DNA from: Helianthus annuus
Lineage: Eukaryota; Streptophyta; Magnoliopsida; Asterales; Asteraceae
NCBI RefSeq assembly: GCF_002127325.2
Contig: NC_035439.2
Location: forward strand, 139,935,901-139,999,900
Direction: 5' to 3'
DNA length: 64,000 nt
The notes under the pieces were generated by a model. The model had not been told where the DNA came from, ran no database searches, and worked only from the letters and a program-made list of their open reading frames with translations. A program made the translations under genes and the position numbers. Shown here one piece after another: positions 22,147 to 38,000 of this stretch. Each line of letters begins with the position of its first letter. Positions within the stretch are counted from its first letter, which is position 1.

Positions 22147-22653
22147 AATAGAGACCACCTCATAGAGCGTCATGTGTCCCTAAATTTTCCTTTATTATGT
22201 AGTAAGTATAGAATTATAGATATAGATAGTATAAATATAGATTTATTGTTGAAATTAATAATCTACCCTCACATGCAAGACTAATACAATACTTCACTGA
22301 AAATTTTAACCTAGTTAGGGCTAAATGACAAGAGTATAATAGGTTTTACAAATAAATGATTGTGATTACAATTATTGATGTTAAAGGTCATCCATCCATT
22401 GTAATCCGATAAAAACATAAAGGATAAAAAATGCAATTTACCCTAATGAGTATGTAACTGCCCATTTTTCAAATAACTATTTACTATCCTAATACTCTTA
22501 GACTACACACTGGAGATCCAATGTTAGGTTGGATTGTATACTTGTATAAACTAATTTAAAAAAATGGAAAAAAGACTTTAAAGCCTGGTCGTTAAGGTCA
22601 CTTGTCAAAATTTAATTGATGTCATCTTTTAGTTTTTTTTTCGTTTTGTATTC
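22147..22653. other. Intergenic, no gene seen
   Basis: AT-rich DNA with no supported gene or clear repeat. Confidence 0.5.
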
Positions 22654-22662
22654 TAACTATCA

Positions 22663-23948
22663 TGGTAGGGATATGGTAAAAAGTGTCTAAAATGTAAGAA
22701 GGGTAAGAAGTGTTTTAAACCATTGGATATTTGATCTAATGGTTGAGATCAATAGGGTATAAAAATGTAAATTGTGTTTTAATTAGAGGGACCTTATGTA
22801 AAATTGAAGGGCAATAGTGTCTTTTTCAATGTTTGAAATATGGTAACCATATCATACACGACCAAAAAACTCCTACATTCACTCCTTTTTCCTTAAATAT
22901 CGGAATTAATGATTCACCTTAATTGTAGGAGGTCTTTGGTTGCATATTCGTCATACATTATCATAAAGAGAACTGTAATCAGGTTCATGGCATGGTGTTT
23001 TAAAACAACTGGATAAATTGACTATGATTCAAGTCATGGTGTTTTATCTGGAGACATTGTTCATGGCGTGGTGTTTTAAACATCTATGATTCAAGTCATG
23101 GTGTTTTATCTAGAGACATTGTATAAAAATCGTAAACCCCATGACTATGATTCAAGTCATGGTGTTTTATCTGGAGACATTGTTCATGGCGTGGTGTTTT
23201 AAACATCTATGCTTCAAAGTCATGGTGTTTTATCTGGAGACATTGTTCATGGCATGGTGTTTTAAACATCTATGATTCAAGTCATGGTGTTTTATCAATA
23301 CACAACATTCCCAGAACATCTATGATTCAAGTCATGGTGTTTTATCAATACAAAATATTCCCAGATTTTAAAACACCATGACTATGATTCAAGTCATGGT
23401 GTTTTATCTGGAATCCAAAAAACATTGTAAATCATCAAACAAACAGATGATTCAATTCATGGTGTTTTATCTGGAATTCAAGTCAGATAAAACACCATGA
23501 CTTGAATCATAGTCAATGTCTCCAGATGTTTAAAACACCACGCCATGAACAATGTCTCCTGATAAAACACCATGACTTAAATCATAGTCAATGTCTCCAG
23601 ATGTTTAAAACACCACGCCATGAACAATATATCCAGATGTTTAAAACACCACGCCATGAACAATATATGATTAAAAGATGTTGCGATTAAAAGATGATGA
23701 AGAAGATAAAACAATCAGATGTATAATGTTTCCTAAAATTTCTCCTAATTCAAAATTCGATTCATCCCTATAAAAACTCATCGCAAGTTTTTTTTTTTTG
23801 GCAGTTATCTTTGAAAACAATTAAATGATAAGAAAGTCAAATTACTAATATACCCTTTTGAATTAATTAGGATAAAGGACACTTGTCACTCCCAAATTAT
23901 TTCTCACACTTCTTACAAAAGTCCCACTTTGTACAGGATCCTCTACCC
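22663..23948. mobile_element. Mutator-type element with internal direct and inverted repeat array
   Basis: Inverted ends (GGTAGGGATATGG...; GGGTAGAGGATCCTG inverted from the right) and the exact 9-bp duplication TAACTATCA (22,654-22,662 and 23,949-23,957). From about 22,980 to 23,470 the unit GATTCAAGTCATGGTGTTTT, often followed by ATCTGGAGACATTG, repeats about ten times. From about 23,475 to 23,665 the same unit occurs inverted. The open frame 23,502-23,690 is a translation of these repeats. No transposase is present. Confidence 0.8.
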
Positions 23949-23957
23949 TAACTATCA

Positions 23958-25015
23958 ATACCCCCGTTACCTTAAATACTCAAATAATTTGTAATATAAA
24001 AATAAAAAAATCTAAATACATCGTATTTCTTAGAACAAATGTATAACATTACGATATAAAATTTATATAAAAACGGGGTTCGTTCAAAAAATAGGTTTTC
24101 TACTATATTATAAATATTATATATAAACGGTTTAACTTTTTAGTTTTTATATTTTTAACATATTGTTTTGAAATAGAATAGTTGATTTACATCTTACTAA
24201 TTTTAATACAATTAAAAACAACAATGTGCTACATTAATTTAAACTAAAATTAAATTAAATTAAATTAAAATTAATTAAATTAAAATTAATTAAATTAAAA
24301 TTAATTAAATTAAAATTAAAAATTAAATTAAAATTAAAATAAAATTAAATTAAAAAATTAAATTAAAAAATTAAAATTAAAAAAATTAAAATTAAAAAAA
24401 TTAAAATTTAAAAAAATATATTAATTAACAAAGCTTATGAATAGTAAGAACACATGCTTCACATCATTTGGCTTTTTTTTCCTCTTTCACACGATTTTTT
24501 TATTGTATTTATATAGTTCTTATTCCTTATTTATTAGGTTAGTGACTTCAGTAGACTGGATTTTGTTGTCCACTTCATTGCTTCTCTTATATCAGAGTTC
24601 GATTGCATGAGATTGTGTTCAGTGTTTTCTGTTTTCTATCTTCAAAGGTTCGCACATTATTTAGACTGTGTTTGTTGTAATTGGTTGGTTAAATGGTGTG
24701 TTTCTTCATTGTCGGTTTTGGAATTTTGTTGTTGATTGTGTTGGTGTTGTTGATGTGTAACATGTGCTACTGGTGGAAGATTTCAATGTCATCTTTTATG
24801 CAGGTAAATTTCTTCCTTTGTTCACTGATGTATTGAGAAGGTATTATGCTGTCAATGTGTTGTGTCTCTGTTTAATTTTGTTGTTATGTTGCTGTTCAGC
24901 TAATAAATCATACAAAGCAAGTCCCTGTTTTAATCATGTAAAATTTTAAACCCTAACTTATATGTGGTTTTAAGGCACATATGATAAATTGAATATAAGT
25001 CCATTTGCATAAATC
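23958..25015. other. Intergenic; low-complexity AAATTAAATT tract
   Basis: Between 24,235 and 24,420 the sequence is almost entirely AAATT/AATTAAA units. The rest (24,430-25,015) is T-rich with no gene I can support; a frame at 24,764-24,949 resembles nothing known. Confidence 0.55.
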
Positions 25016-25035
25016 CAAAGTTGAATGTAGGTATT

Positions 25036-25268
25036 TTTTTTTTTTTTGAACGGCAAATTTGGATCACTGACGGACCACTGGAGTATCATCGTGCCACCAG
25101 CGAAACCACCCGATCATATCCATCTCCACTAGGCATAATGCCTATACACCAATTCAGGAGGAAACCCAATAAATATGGGAAAACCCCCTTGTGGGAATCG
25201 AACCTAGGACCTATTGGTCTCAAAGCTTTATCCCACCCCAAGATGCCACTAAGCTATAAAGCCATAGG
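25036..25268 (-). mobile_element. tRNA-derived SINE, minus strand
   Basis: Read on the minus strand, the head has an A box (TAGCTTAGTGG) and a B box (GGTTCGATTCC), then a body and a poly(A) tail (T run on the plus strand at about 25,034-25,048). A target duplication of about 19-20 bp, CAAAGTTGAATGTAGGTATT, lies at 25,016-25,035 and 25,269-25,288. These are the hallmarks of a polymerase III SINE inserted by LINE-type machinery. Confidence 0.88.
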
Positions 25269-25288
25269 CAAAGTTGAATGTAGGTATT

Positions 25289-25825
25289 GATTTGGATTAC
25301 TATCAGATATTCAATGGATTGACTATATTCACTCGTTAGGCCTTTAACAACATTGCCTCCTTTGAAAAAGTGAAATTAGTCAACATGGTAGTTTGAAAAG
25401 TCAAGAAGGTAAAGTTTAAATGGTGATCCAGGAAGTTTATTTAATTGCACCTTTCGTATTTAATTACAAATTTTACACCTGTGTCTTTATTGTTTACTTG
25501 GTCGTTTCATTTTTATTAAGAGCAAGTATAACAATGAAAATCACATAAGCGATTTCGACCAAAGGTTTTATAGTGCTCAACTGCGTGTCGAGGGATGAGT
25601 GCATGAGGGGTCGATTTGGCATTTGGTTTTCAGTTTTGAAGGACTGATTTAGGCGTCATTTATTGAAAAAATCTTAGGTTGGGTTAGGTTGTGAATGTGT
25701 GTGAAAAATTGAGTTGGTTAGGGTGTGTAGATGGAAGAAATTAGTTTTACATTAAAGGTTGGGTTGGGCTGGGTTTGTGGATAATCTTAAACATACAAAG
25801 TTAAAGTTTTTTATTTATTTTTGTA
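25289..25825. other. Intergenic, no gene seen
   Basis: No supported gene or repeat. GGTTGGGTTAGG-like phrases occur at 25,675-25,790 without clear structure. Confidence 0.5.
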
Positions 25826-26110
25826 GAGTAAATTATTTTTTTAGTCATTGTGTTTTGGTGGTTTTAACCGTTTGAGTCCAAAATCAAAATATTAACGTCC
25901 TGAGTCTCTAGACGCTTTTTTTTTATAACCATTTGAGTCCCTTTAAGTCCAAATTTTAACAAAATTGGACTCAAAACGTTATAAAATGAACAAAACTGGA
26001 CTCAAAACGTTATAAAATGAACGGTTAGGGACTCAGGGCGTTAAACTTTTTGATTTGGACTCAAGTGATTAAAACCACTAAAACACAGGGACTCAAAAAG
26101 TAATTTTTTC
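25826..26110. mobile_element. Foldback MITE, eroded right end
   Basis: Starts GAGTAAATTATTTTTT and folds back through AACCACTAAAACACAGGGAC to about 26,110, like the other foldback MITEs. The right terminus is a T-rich blur and no target duplication could be matched. Confidence 0.65.
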
Positions 26111-26339
26111 TTTTTTTTACATGATAGTTTTTTAACTCTTATCGAATATCTTAAGATTTCGTGTCATTTCTGAGATACAAAAAATAAAAAGATTTGGTTC
26201 AAAAGATTGCAACACCTTGTGGGCTATGTCACCTTTAACCATCTTGGGCTAACTAAATGGGCTTATATCTCTACTAACCCTGCATAGTAACCCTATGGCC
26301 CATTGAAACATTTTGATCATAATTATATTTATATTTATA

Positions 26340-26595
26340 TTTATAATCGCTATAAATCTCATCTCACCATTCACTGAAACCCTAGTTGCCGCCGCATCTC
26401 CGTGTTTTACAGGGTATGCATTCGCCATCTCCGTTCACCGTTTCATTTCAATTTCTAGGGTTTATCAAGCTGAACTTACGCTTTTTTCTCTAGATCTATC
26501 GTTCAATTTGTTTGATTTTTGTCATAATTTTAGTTTTAATTCATTAATTCTTGTTGTTTTTAGTACATCGGCTATTGGAGTAGCTTCAGTCAACA
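26340..26595 (+). promoter_or_regulatory. RPL23A: RPL23A 5' leader with possible leader intron
   Basis: A GTATGC donor at 26,414 and a TTTTTAG acceptor ending at 26,563 suggest a leader intron in a T-rich stretch. The short exon after it runs to the ATG at 26,596. The frame 26,313-26,606 crossing this region is not a gene. Confidence 0.45.
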
Positions 26596-30220
<3,625 letters not shown>

Positions 30221-30434
30221 ATTCTAAAGTGATGTTTTTGCTGCTTCAGTTGTTATTTTCAAACGTTATTGTTAGTTTTGTCGACTTGAATAGAGTTTCA
30301 AATTTCTTGTGTTTTTTTTATTATGGATTTAAATATGCGAATGAATCATATTTCAATTTTTGGGTGCTTTTTTATTTCTTTTGCCATCTTATTTTGTATG
30401 ATCTAACATGTTGCTTAATTACCAACCAGAATAA

Positions 30435-30748
30435 GGGGATGTTTGTTTACCTCTTAATGAGGCTCTTAATGGTTCAGACCTCTTACTGGTTCAGCACTTA
30501 ATGGTTCAGACTGTTTGTTTCACGAGCAGATGTCTGAATGGTTCAGACATTTGCCTCTGAATTGTTAAGATTTATACAAAGTCTGAATGGTTAAGACCTC
30601 TAATCTGAATTGGTCAGACATTTGACTCTGAACGGTTAAGCATTATACAGGCTCTTAATGGTTTAGACCTCTTACTGGTTCAGCACTTAATGGTTCAGAT
30701 CTCTTACTGGTTCAGCACTTAACCATTCAGATGTTGTCAAACAGCCCC
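30435..30748. mobile_element. PIF/Harbinger (Tourist-like) MITE
   Basis: Begins GGGGATGTTTGTTTACC and ends GTCAAACAGCCCC, flanked by TAA on both sides (30,432-30,434 and 30,749-30,751). The interior repeats TTAATGGTTCAGAC and GTCTGAATGGTT in both directions. The 3-bp TAA duplication and GGGGCTGTTTG ends fit PIF/Harbinger. Relatives are at 52,194 and 52,703. Confidence 0.75.
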
Positions 30749-30895
30749 TAAGTGGAATTGTAATTAACAAATCCAAATGGTTCAAATGTTATTTGATCAA
30801 AGAGTATATAAAAAGGTCAGAACCTGTGTTACATGTGATTTCAATATTCAAATCTTGTTTCCTGCATATAATTATGCTCACGTTTTTGTTAACTA

Positions 30896-31150
30896 CTCCA
30901 TCCGTCCCATTAAAAGTGTCCTAATTTGAATTTTTAAAGTCTTTATTTATAAACTTTGACTTTAATATATGTTTTTTGTGTTATATAAAACTCTATGAAA
31001 ATTAACCTATAAAAACACTTGTAAAACACACTCAAATCATATAACTTTCATCAAGTATTATCTAACAAAAACAAAATTATTTAAGGTCAAAGTTTATAAA
31101 TAAAGGCTTTGAAAATTCAAAACAGAACACTTTTAGTGGGACGGAGGGAG
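30896..31150. mobile_element. Stowaway (Tc1/mariner) MITE
   Basis: A 255-bp element with the classic CTCCATCCGTCCCATT and inverted CTCCCTCCGTCCCACT ends and TA on both sides (30,894-30,895 and 31,151-31,152). Non-coding. Confidence 0.92.
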
Positions 31151-31159
31151 TAATATTTA

Positions 31160-31780
31160 ATAACAAAGTAAATTTTATTCTAGTATATTTTCATTTCTAC
31201 AAATTTTTCGTATTACGTTTCGATCTAAAATTTACGAGTTAACATATCTTACTGTGCGTGTGTGACTCGATATTTTATCCTTATTTTTCCCAGTTTAACA
31301 TTCCTGTCGTAACGTGCGGGTCGATCGACTTGGTTATTATTTTATATGTTTTACTTTTCGAGTCCGTGGTTTAACGTTGTTTTGTCTACTTTTCGTTCTG
31401 GTTTTACAATACGAGTTTTTCTGATGCTAATATCGCTGACGGTGGTGTGACATTAATATGCCCCCCTCCCGCGTGTGCAACAAAGTGAGGCTTAATACTA
31501 TTTTTTAATTATAATAAAATACACTATTATAAATAAAGATCCACCGCTGTTAACTTTCTCTCCACCAAAACCCTTTAATAATCACAAAAATGTCTAAAAG
31601 AACGAAAACAACCCAGACTTAGCGTTAAAAAATTGGATATAGTTATCAAGATGGATGAAAATAACAAGATTTCGAACCTTTTAAATTTAGATCCGAAAAA
31701 ACAAACTTTTGAAGAAAACCGTAAAAAATGGCCAAAACTCATGGGCAAATTAGACATTTTACTCTAAACAGAAAACAATT
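31160..31780. mobile_element. Fragments of a Helitron-family repeat and of a foldback MITE
   Basis: 31,170-31,330 has the CGTTTCGATCTAAAATTTACGAGTTAAC-like phrases of the Helitron family in this window. 31,640-31,770 resembles the right arm of a foldback MITE, ending CATTTTACTC. Neither is complete. The remainder to 32,130 shows no gene. Confidence 0.4.
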
Positions 31781-32139
31781 GAAAAAAAAAAAAAACAAAC
31801 TCAAAACCTAGTTCTATCTTATTTTTTAGAAAAAAAAAGCTGACTTGTAATATAATGAAGTGTCATGGTCTTATAAAGGCAAATGCAACCTGGCACCTTT
31901 ATTATCCAGCCATCACACATCCCACTTTTTAAAATAAAATAAAATATAATAAAAAATAAAATGTAAATATGTAACCAAAAATACAGGAAACACTCTAGGA
32001 TGATGACGCATCGTTACGTACCTCTTTCCAGCGCCAATAGATAGTTGCATTATATTCCCTTCAACTTTCACTGTGTAACAATTTAAACCTTGAGTTTTGG
32101 TATATGCCGATTCTATCATAAAATAAGTATATGTAAAAA

Positions 32140-32550
32140 GAGTAGATTACAAAAATCGTTCTTTTGTATGTCACTTATTGCAGATTGTGTCCTTTGTCTT
32201 TAATAATTATAGAAAACGTATTCGATGTTTGCAAAACCTTGCAAGTTATGTTCTTTAGCCCTAACTCAGTTAATTTTTAGGTTAAATCTGAACAAATGGA
32301 CCTCACATGAGGGTATTTTTGTGGTTAAATCTGACCAAATAGACCCCACATGAGAGTAAAATGACCAAAATACCCTCATGTGGGGTCCATTTGGCCAGAT
32401 TTAACCACAAAAAAATTAACCGAGTTAGGGCTAAAGGACATAACTTGCAAGGGTTTGCAAACATCGAGTACGTTTTCTGTAAATATTGAAGACAAAGGAC
32501 ACAATTTGCAATAAGTGACATACATAAAGGACGATTTTTGTAATTTACTC
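32140..32550. mobile_element. Foldback MITE, Mutator-like, 9-bp target duplication
   Basis: A 411-bp palindrome from GAGTAGATTACAAAAATCG to CGATTTTTGTAATTTACTC with the exact duplication ATGTAAAAA (32,131-32,139 and 32,551-32,559). The three reading frames listed by any ORF finder here are palindrome artefacts. Confidence 0.88.
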
Positions 32551-32584
32551 ATGTAAAAATGGTAAAACAAAAAATCTAGGTATT

Positions 32585-33285
32585 GGCGTTTATAAGGATG
32601 CAAACGAACTAAACGAACACAATCTTGTTCGTGTTTGTTTGTTAAGAAAATAATTTGTTCACGAACTGCTGATGAACACTTACCGAACAAGTTTTTTTAT
32701 TTGTGTTCATTTGTTAAGAAAATGAACGCGTTCGTTTGTTCGTTAATTTTAGGTACTAGACAAAAGCAAACACAAACGAACATTCATGAACACAGACGAA
32801 CACAAATTAAGGCAAACGCATTCATGAACATTAACGAACACAAACCACCCCTATCTTGTACCGAGAACGACGAAGAACACGAGCAGAAACCCTAAATCGG
32901 ATACTGGAATGAGAACGGGGGCGTAGTTGCATCGCGTCTGCTTGGAATGAGAGTGGGAACGACAATTTTTAACTAGGGTTTACAGGAAGTAAGGAGTAAC
33001 ACTAATACGTAATACATTATATCCAATAAATAATTTATTAGTGGGAATTTTGAAGTACTTAGATAACCCTCATAAACTATCAAACGTAAACGAACATGTC
33101 ACCGAACGTTCACGAACATAAATGAACGAATGCGCCTCCTGTTCATGTTCGTTTGTTTAACTAAATGAACGAAATTTCTTGTTCATGTTCGTTCATTTAT
33201 TAAACGAACGAATACAAACGAGCTTTTCGCTGAACGGTCACAAACTGTTCACTGAACGTTTGGTTCGTCAGCAGCCCTAGGTGTG
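32585..33285. repeat. GTTCGTTTG/CGAACA-rich repeat, possible MITE with nested insertion
   Basis: Both flanks (32,600-32,850 and 33,085-33,285) are made of AACGAACA/TGTTCGTT phrases; the right one ends CAGCAGCCCTA, like a hAT-type end. The middle (about 32,870-33,060) is unlike the flanks and may be a separate insertion. Confidence 0.45.
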
Positions 33286-33289
33286 TATA

Positions 33290-34520
33290 TATGATCTTGC
33301 AGTTAATTGTAGTCAAGTACATTTGGGAGGAATATTTTGTGTTTTTTTTGTTATATTGTGGTTTCTTTTAGTTAAAAGTTAATGGTTTCTTAATTACACA
33401 ATCATCTATTTTAAAAACTTAGATTATGATTTTAGTCTGAAAAGTATACGTATCTTCACTCACGGGTAACACGTCTGATCAATGGCAATAACTTATTATA
33501 AAACATTTGTTAAGTTTTTTTTGTGAAATAATTATTATATTATTTGTTAAGTTTTTGTGAAGTAATTCATTCTCGTTCTTAATGGATAATTTAGCGAATA
33601 TTTAGCTTTAAAGATATTTATGTACCCGTTTAGGACGGTGGGTCAAAACTCGTCAAGCATGATGAGTTCACAAAGGGGTGATCGTAACACAATAGATAGA
33701 TTCTAAATTGATTGTGGACAAGAGAAATGGTAGCTCATAAGAAACATCACGCCTCAAATACCACCATCGAGCTTTGGGTTGTATGGATTATGGATGAGAG
33801 AGGAACCCCACTATTAAGCTTATTAGATGGGAGCAAATCTCATGATGCCATGAGTCCCCACTCGAGTGTGTGAGTTGTGAATAAGAGGAGAACTCTGGTA
33901 ATCAAATCGATTCTTTTCAAAAATATTAATCACCATACATGCTGATTTGAAGGTGGTTTGTTTTTCTAAAAAAGATTTGTGCAGGCTTTTCTGTCTGCGC
34001 CGCGCAGACCACACGCAGACATTGCCATCTGCAGACTGTTTGTTTTTTCCAAAGACGTTACATTAAAAAACGTATGCGCGAGCTCTTCTTGGTGTAGACT
34101 TGGTCCAACCACTTCTAAGATCTTCTAAGATTTGCAGAGGGTTAAACACTACTACTAAGTGTTTCTATAACACCTGAGTTATTGAATGTGAAATATAGTT
34201 CTCATTTCTTGAAGATCACTTATGGGTTTTCAAAACCCACTAAATGTTTCTATAACCAGAAAGAAGGTTACAAATATACCTACCAAATAATATCTTATCA
34301 CTTCTAATCACATACTAAGAGTATATATATGAGTTTAGTTTGATAATTTGAGTCTTATGAGTTATGCTATAACTCTACCTTCTTCTTGCTTTGTTACACA
34401 CACTCACAATTTGATCTCTATGTTTATCTCGTGCATGGCGACCAAGGCGACGATTCTAATGATAAGTCCAAAGATTAAAGTTTGTCTAATGATAAATTGG
34501 GTACATCAAATACCAATAGT
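33290..34520. other. Intergenic, no gene seen
   Basis: No open frame with family resemblance. A small CTGCGCCGCGCAGACCACACGCAGAC-like GC patch lies at 33,985-34,045 without other structure. Confidence 0.5.
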
Positions 34521-34521
34521 T

Positions 34522-34796
34522 TAGGTATCCAACAACATAATTATATATTTACGTTGTTAACCTGCATGCTGACATTTTGTGATATCTTTGTCCAACTTTT
34601 ACAACCAATAAATTAGGTACCCAACAACATAACCATATATTTACATTGTTAACCTTCATTCTACATTTTATGATATTTTTGTCCAACTTTTACAACCAAT
34701 AAATTAGGTATCCAACACCATAACCACATATTTACATTGTTAACCTGCATGCTACATTTTATGATATTTGTGTCCAACTTTCATATCCAATGAATT
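34522..34796. repeat. Tandem repeat, three units of about 91-92 bp
   Basis: Units start at 34,522, 34,614 and 34,705 with TAGGTAYCCAACA and share GTTAACCT and TGTCCAACTT blocks; they differ by a few percent to about 12%. Confidence 0.85.
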
Positions 34797-34839
34797 GAAG
34801 TCATACAAATACAATATAACTGAATATCAACATTGGTTT

Positions 34840-35710
34840 GTTTTAAATAAAAATAAAAATTTCGAACATATTAAAACCTATATAAATTAGCAAACTTTTT
34901 GTGCATAAGGACTTGTAAGTTGTACTTTGGGTGTTTTCCAAAAAAAACTTGTTTTTTTTTGTTTTCACCCAAAGGTTTGTACATTTTCCAATTTTAACCC
35001 TACATAATTTGTTTTTTAACTTTAACCCAAAACTTTTCGTTATTTGCAATTTAACTTCACAACTTTTATCACTTATACTTTTCATATTTCACAAATTTTC
35101 GTTTTACGTATAGTTCTAAAATTTTCGAGTTAATACGACGCAACGTGCATGTGTGGTTCAACGTTTTTACCTCTATTTTTCCATGTTTGACAGGTTCGTC
35201 GCAATACGCATATTATAGGTCGAGTCAGTGTTGGTTGTCGATGACGGTTGTGTGACATTAGTACTATTTGACACCGTTTTACGCCCCGCCGCAACGCGGG
35301 GTGTGCTTTGGGGATTTTCAAAGAAAAAATTGTTATGCATATGGTTGTCGAATCGTTGGCTTTGGGGGTTTTCCAAAAAAAAATTGATTTTTTTTACTTT
35401 TCACCCAAAAGTATTTCATAAATTACTTTTAACCCAAAACTATTTGTTTTTTACTTTTAACCCAAAACTTATTAGCTTTTACAATCTATCCTCATATCTT
35501 TTACATCACAGCGTGCGTCTTTGGCTTAACGTTTTTACGTTTCGTTCTAAATTTTGCGAGTTAACACGACGCAACGTGTGTGTGTGGGTGAATGTTTTTA
35601 CATCGTTTATTTTTACCCCGTTTGACAGGTTTAACATAACGTGTGAGTCGTAGATCGACTTAGTTATAAATAAAGAATCCCCGCCGCATTGCGGCGGGTC
35701 GTAATCCTAG
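34840..35710 (+). mobile_element. Helitron-like element, two nested or tandem copies
   Basis: The right copy ends with stem CCCGCCGCA/TGCGGCGGG (35,680-35,698) and CTAG (35,707-35,710) followed by T, identical in layout to 20,578-20,608. Inside, at 35,282-35,300, is another CCCCGCCGCAACGCGGGG hairpin, so an earlier copy (about 34,840-35,300) appears joined to a second one (35,300-35,710). Non-coding. The shared text with 20,100-20,600 is extensive. Confidence 0.65.
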
Positions 35711-35734
35711 TTACATTGAAAAATTAAAGATATT

Positions 35735-36410
35735 ACAACAACAACAACAACAATAAATAGAAACTTAAAACAACAACATACCCAGTAAATCCGACAAATA
35801 GACAAGCTACTTGTAGGATCTGAAGAGGGTGAGATGTAGACAAACCTTACCTCTATCCCTAGAAATAGAGATGCTGCTTCTAGAGAGACTCTCGGCTCGA
35901 CAAGAGATAGCTAGCCAAAACACATACCCAAAACGTGTATAAATAGGAAGTTACCAATATCCAAGGAGGCAATGAGAGAGTAACAGAGTAAATTTTAGAA
36001 CATATATAACATCACCGAACAACATACATACATAAAACAAGAAGACAATCATCTGTAAAAGTCAGAACTAAGCCCCTAGGACACAACTAACTAAGCCCCT
36101 AGGACACAACTAAAACCCTACTAGACTCTTCCCTAGAAACCCTTAGCTTTAATCTTCAGCCTTCACGAAGACCTATCTTGGACCATATCCCTAGAAAGGT
36201 ACAACTCTAGTAAATCATTCCTAATACACTCATCCCATATCAGTTTGGGTCTGCCTCTACCCCTCATCCTCTCCACAGTGAGGGTTTCCACGGCTCTAAC
36301 TGGCGCCGTCATTTGCCTTCGCTTCACATGCCCAAACCATCTCAATCTCCTCTCCTTAATCTTATCAGATATACTAGCCACTCCTAACTTATTTCTAAAA
36401 ACCTCATATG
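35735..36410 (-). mobile_element. LINE fragment (RTE-like), 3' end of the reverse-transcriptase ORF and tail
   Basis: On the minus strand, 36,407-36,163 encodes a short conserved piece (KLGVASISDKIKERRLRWFG, then HVKRR and GRGRPKLIWDEC) typical of the end of plant LINE reverse-transcriptase proteins. About 430 bp of 3' UTR follow and a (TTG)n tail (CAA repeats at about 35,735-35,752). The frame stops at 36,163 and nothing of the RT core is present, so it is a 5'-truncated copy. A 24-bp direct duplication (ACTAAGCCCCTAGGACACAA) lies at about 36,067-36,113. Confidence 0.8.
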
Positions 36411-38000
36411 TTATACAAATATATGTACATGTACTTCTTTTTTGAAGTTCCCTTATTTATATAATATAAATTTGCAACAAATTAGGGCTTAAGTTGTTGT
36501 ACGATAGGCTTAAATAGCTTTTTGTGCATTGATTAATTGTACTTTGTGTTCTTTTGTTTGTGAGCTTTCCATATCCACACACGTGTCTTATGACTTATGA
36601 GGTGTATCTTTTCACCCTTTAAAATCCCCTTTGAAGAGAGCAATGTGCTGCTGGGTGGTGGTTGTTATGTTTTTTGATTTTGGGTTTCTTTTACCCACCA
36701 TACATGTTTCTCTCTCCACCACATTCATGTGTTTTGGGGTTTTTCTAAACCCACCGTGGGCTAATTGTTCTTTTCATGACGTTGACCGTTGTTTTTTAGG
36801 GCTTTTACATACCGAATGCGATATGATGGTGGTTGGCTTTGGATGTTGTTTCTGCGTTTCCTTTACCCTAAATCCTTTAGGATTTTCGTTTAAAGACCTG
36901 TTATGGCGATGATGGTGGTCTGTCACTTGGCATGGCAACTTCGGTTGTAGCCGTGGCGACATCTGAGCCTCTTTATTTTGCGATGATGATGATCGTAGAT
37001 CTGAGTGGTTTGTTTTTGTTTTCCTTTTTTTGAACTTTGGTGGCGGTGGTTCTCTTGGAATTGGAGGTTTGGTTGGTTTTAACTGTTCCAGCTCCAGAAG
37101 GGTTGCGTCAACATGCAACCGCCGGACACAGTCACCATATTTCTACCTCTCACTTACACACACAGGTTTCTCTCTCTTCAATTTGGGATTTGAGGAACAT
37201 GGGAGTGTGGTGATCACTGGTGGTTATTTGATTTGTTTGATAAAAAAATGTACGTTTTTCTGCATTGATCAGCCACGACGAAAGTTTAGATGGCGGAGGT
37301 TTACAAAGTCAGCGGTGGTGGTTGAGATGTTTTTGGGTGGTGGGATTACTGGCGGTGGTGGTGTTGAGGACCTGAGTGGTGAGTTTACAGTTGTCAGATC
37401 TGGTCAGAGGGTATGACCGGAGTTGTTCTTTATCTTTAGCCAGTTTTTATATAATTTCAGAGTTTATATGTATGTTTATGGTTGATGAGATGCCTTATTC
37501 AGGCCTCAAGAAGGGTAATATTTGTTTCAGAATGAGAAAACAAAAAGAAAATGAAAGAATAGAAACAACGTATTGAGATTTGAGTAAAAATTACCCAGGA
37601 TTCAAAGCCTACTATTTAATACAGTAACTTTTACAGTTGTAGTGACACACTTTTTAAGTTAATAAAGTCCTCTATTTAATTACTAATCCCACTCTATTTA
37701 TACACCATTTGAGATTAGTAAGATTAATAATGTGGTATTAAAAATTTCTCTGGTAACCGTCCGTCATGTAACTTTATTTTTTGTTCGTTCTTGGTAAAAT
37801 ATATAACTATATTATATTTTTAGCTAAACATATTATATATTATCAATTTGTAATAGGTGTAGGCTTCACAATGTTGTAACATATGCTTTATCTTTATTTC
37901 ATGCATTCATCACTTGTACAACATGTTTTTTTTCTCTATTAGACACTCACTATTAAAAACTGTTTTGTTTATATTAATAAGTTGCATGCATCTATTTATA
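36411..38000. other. Intergenic, no gene recognised
   Basis: 36,600-37,420 is GC-richer than its surroundings and has overlapping open frames on both strands (for example 37,030-37,416 plus, 36,774-37,118 minus) with GGTGG-type low complexity; I do not recognise a product. The rest is AT-rich. Confidence 0.45.

Noticed and set aside
22980..23665. CRISPR-like regular repeats
   Set aside because: Spacing is irregular, units occur in both orientations, the context is a plant transposon with a 9-bp target duplication, and there are no cas genes.
24240..24420. Satellite or matrix-attachment region in the AAATTAAATT tract
   Set aside because: Simple low-complexity drift explains it; nothing further can be supported from sequence alone.
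35720..36410. Possible host gene in the minus-strand frame at 36,163-36,381
   Set aside because: The RLRWFGHVKRR and GRPKLIWDEC residues are typical of the end of plant LINE reverse-transcriptase ORFs, and a LINE-like (TTG)n tail follows.
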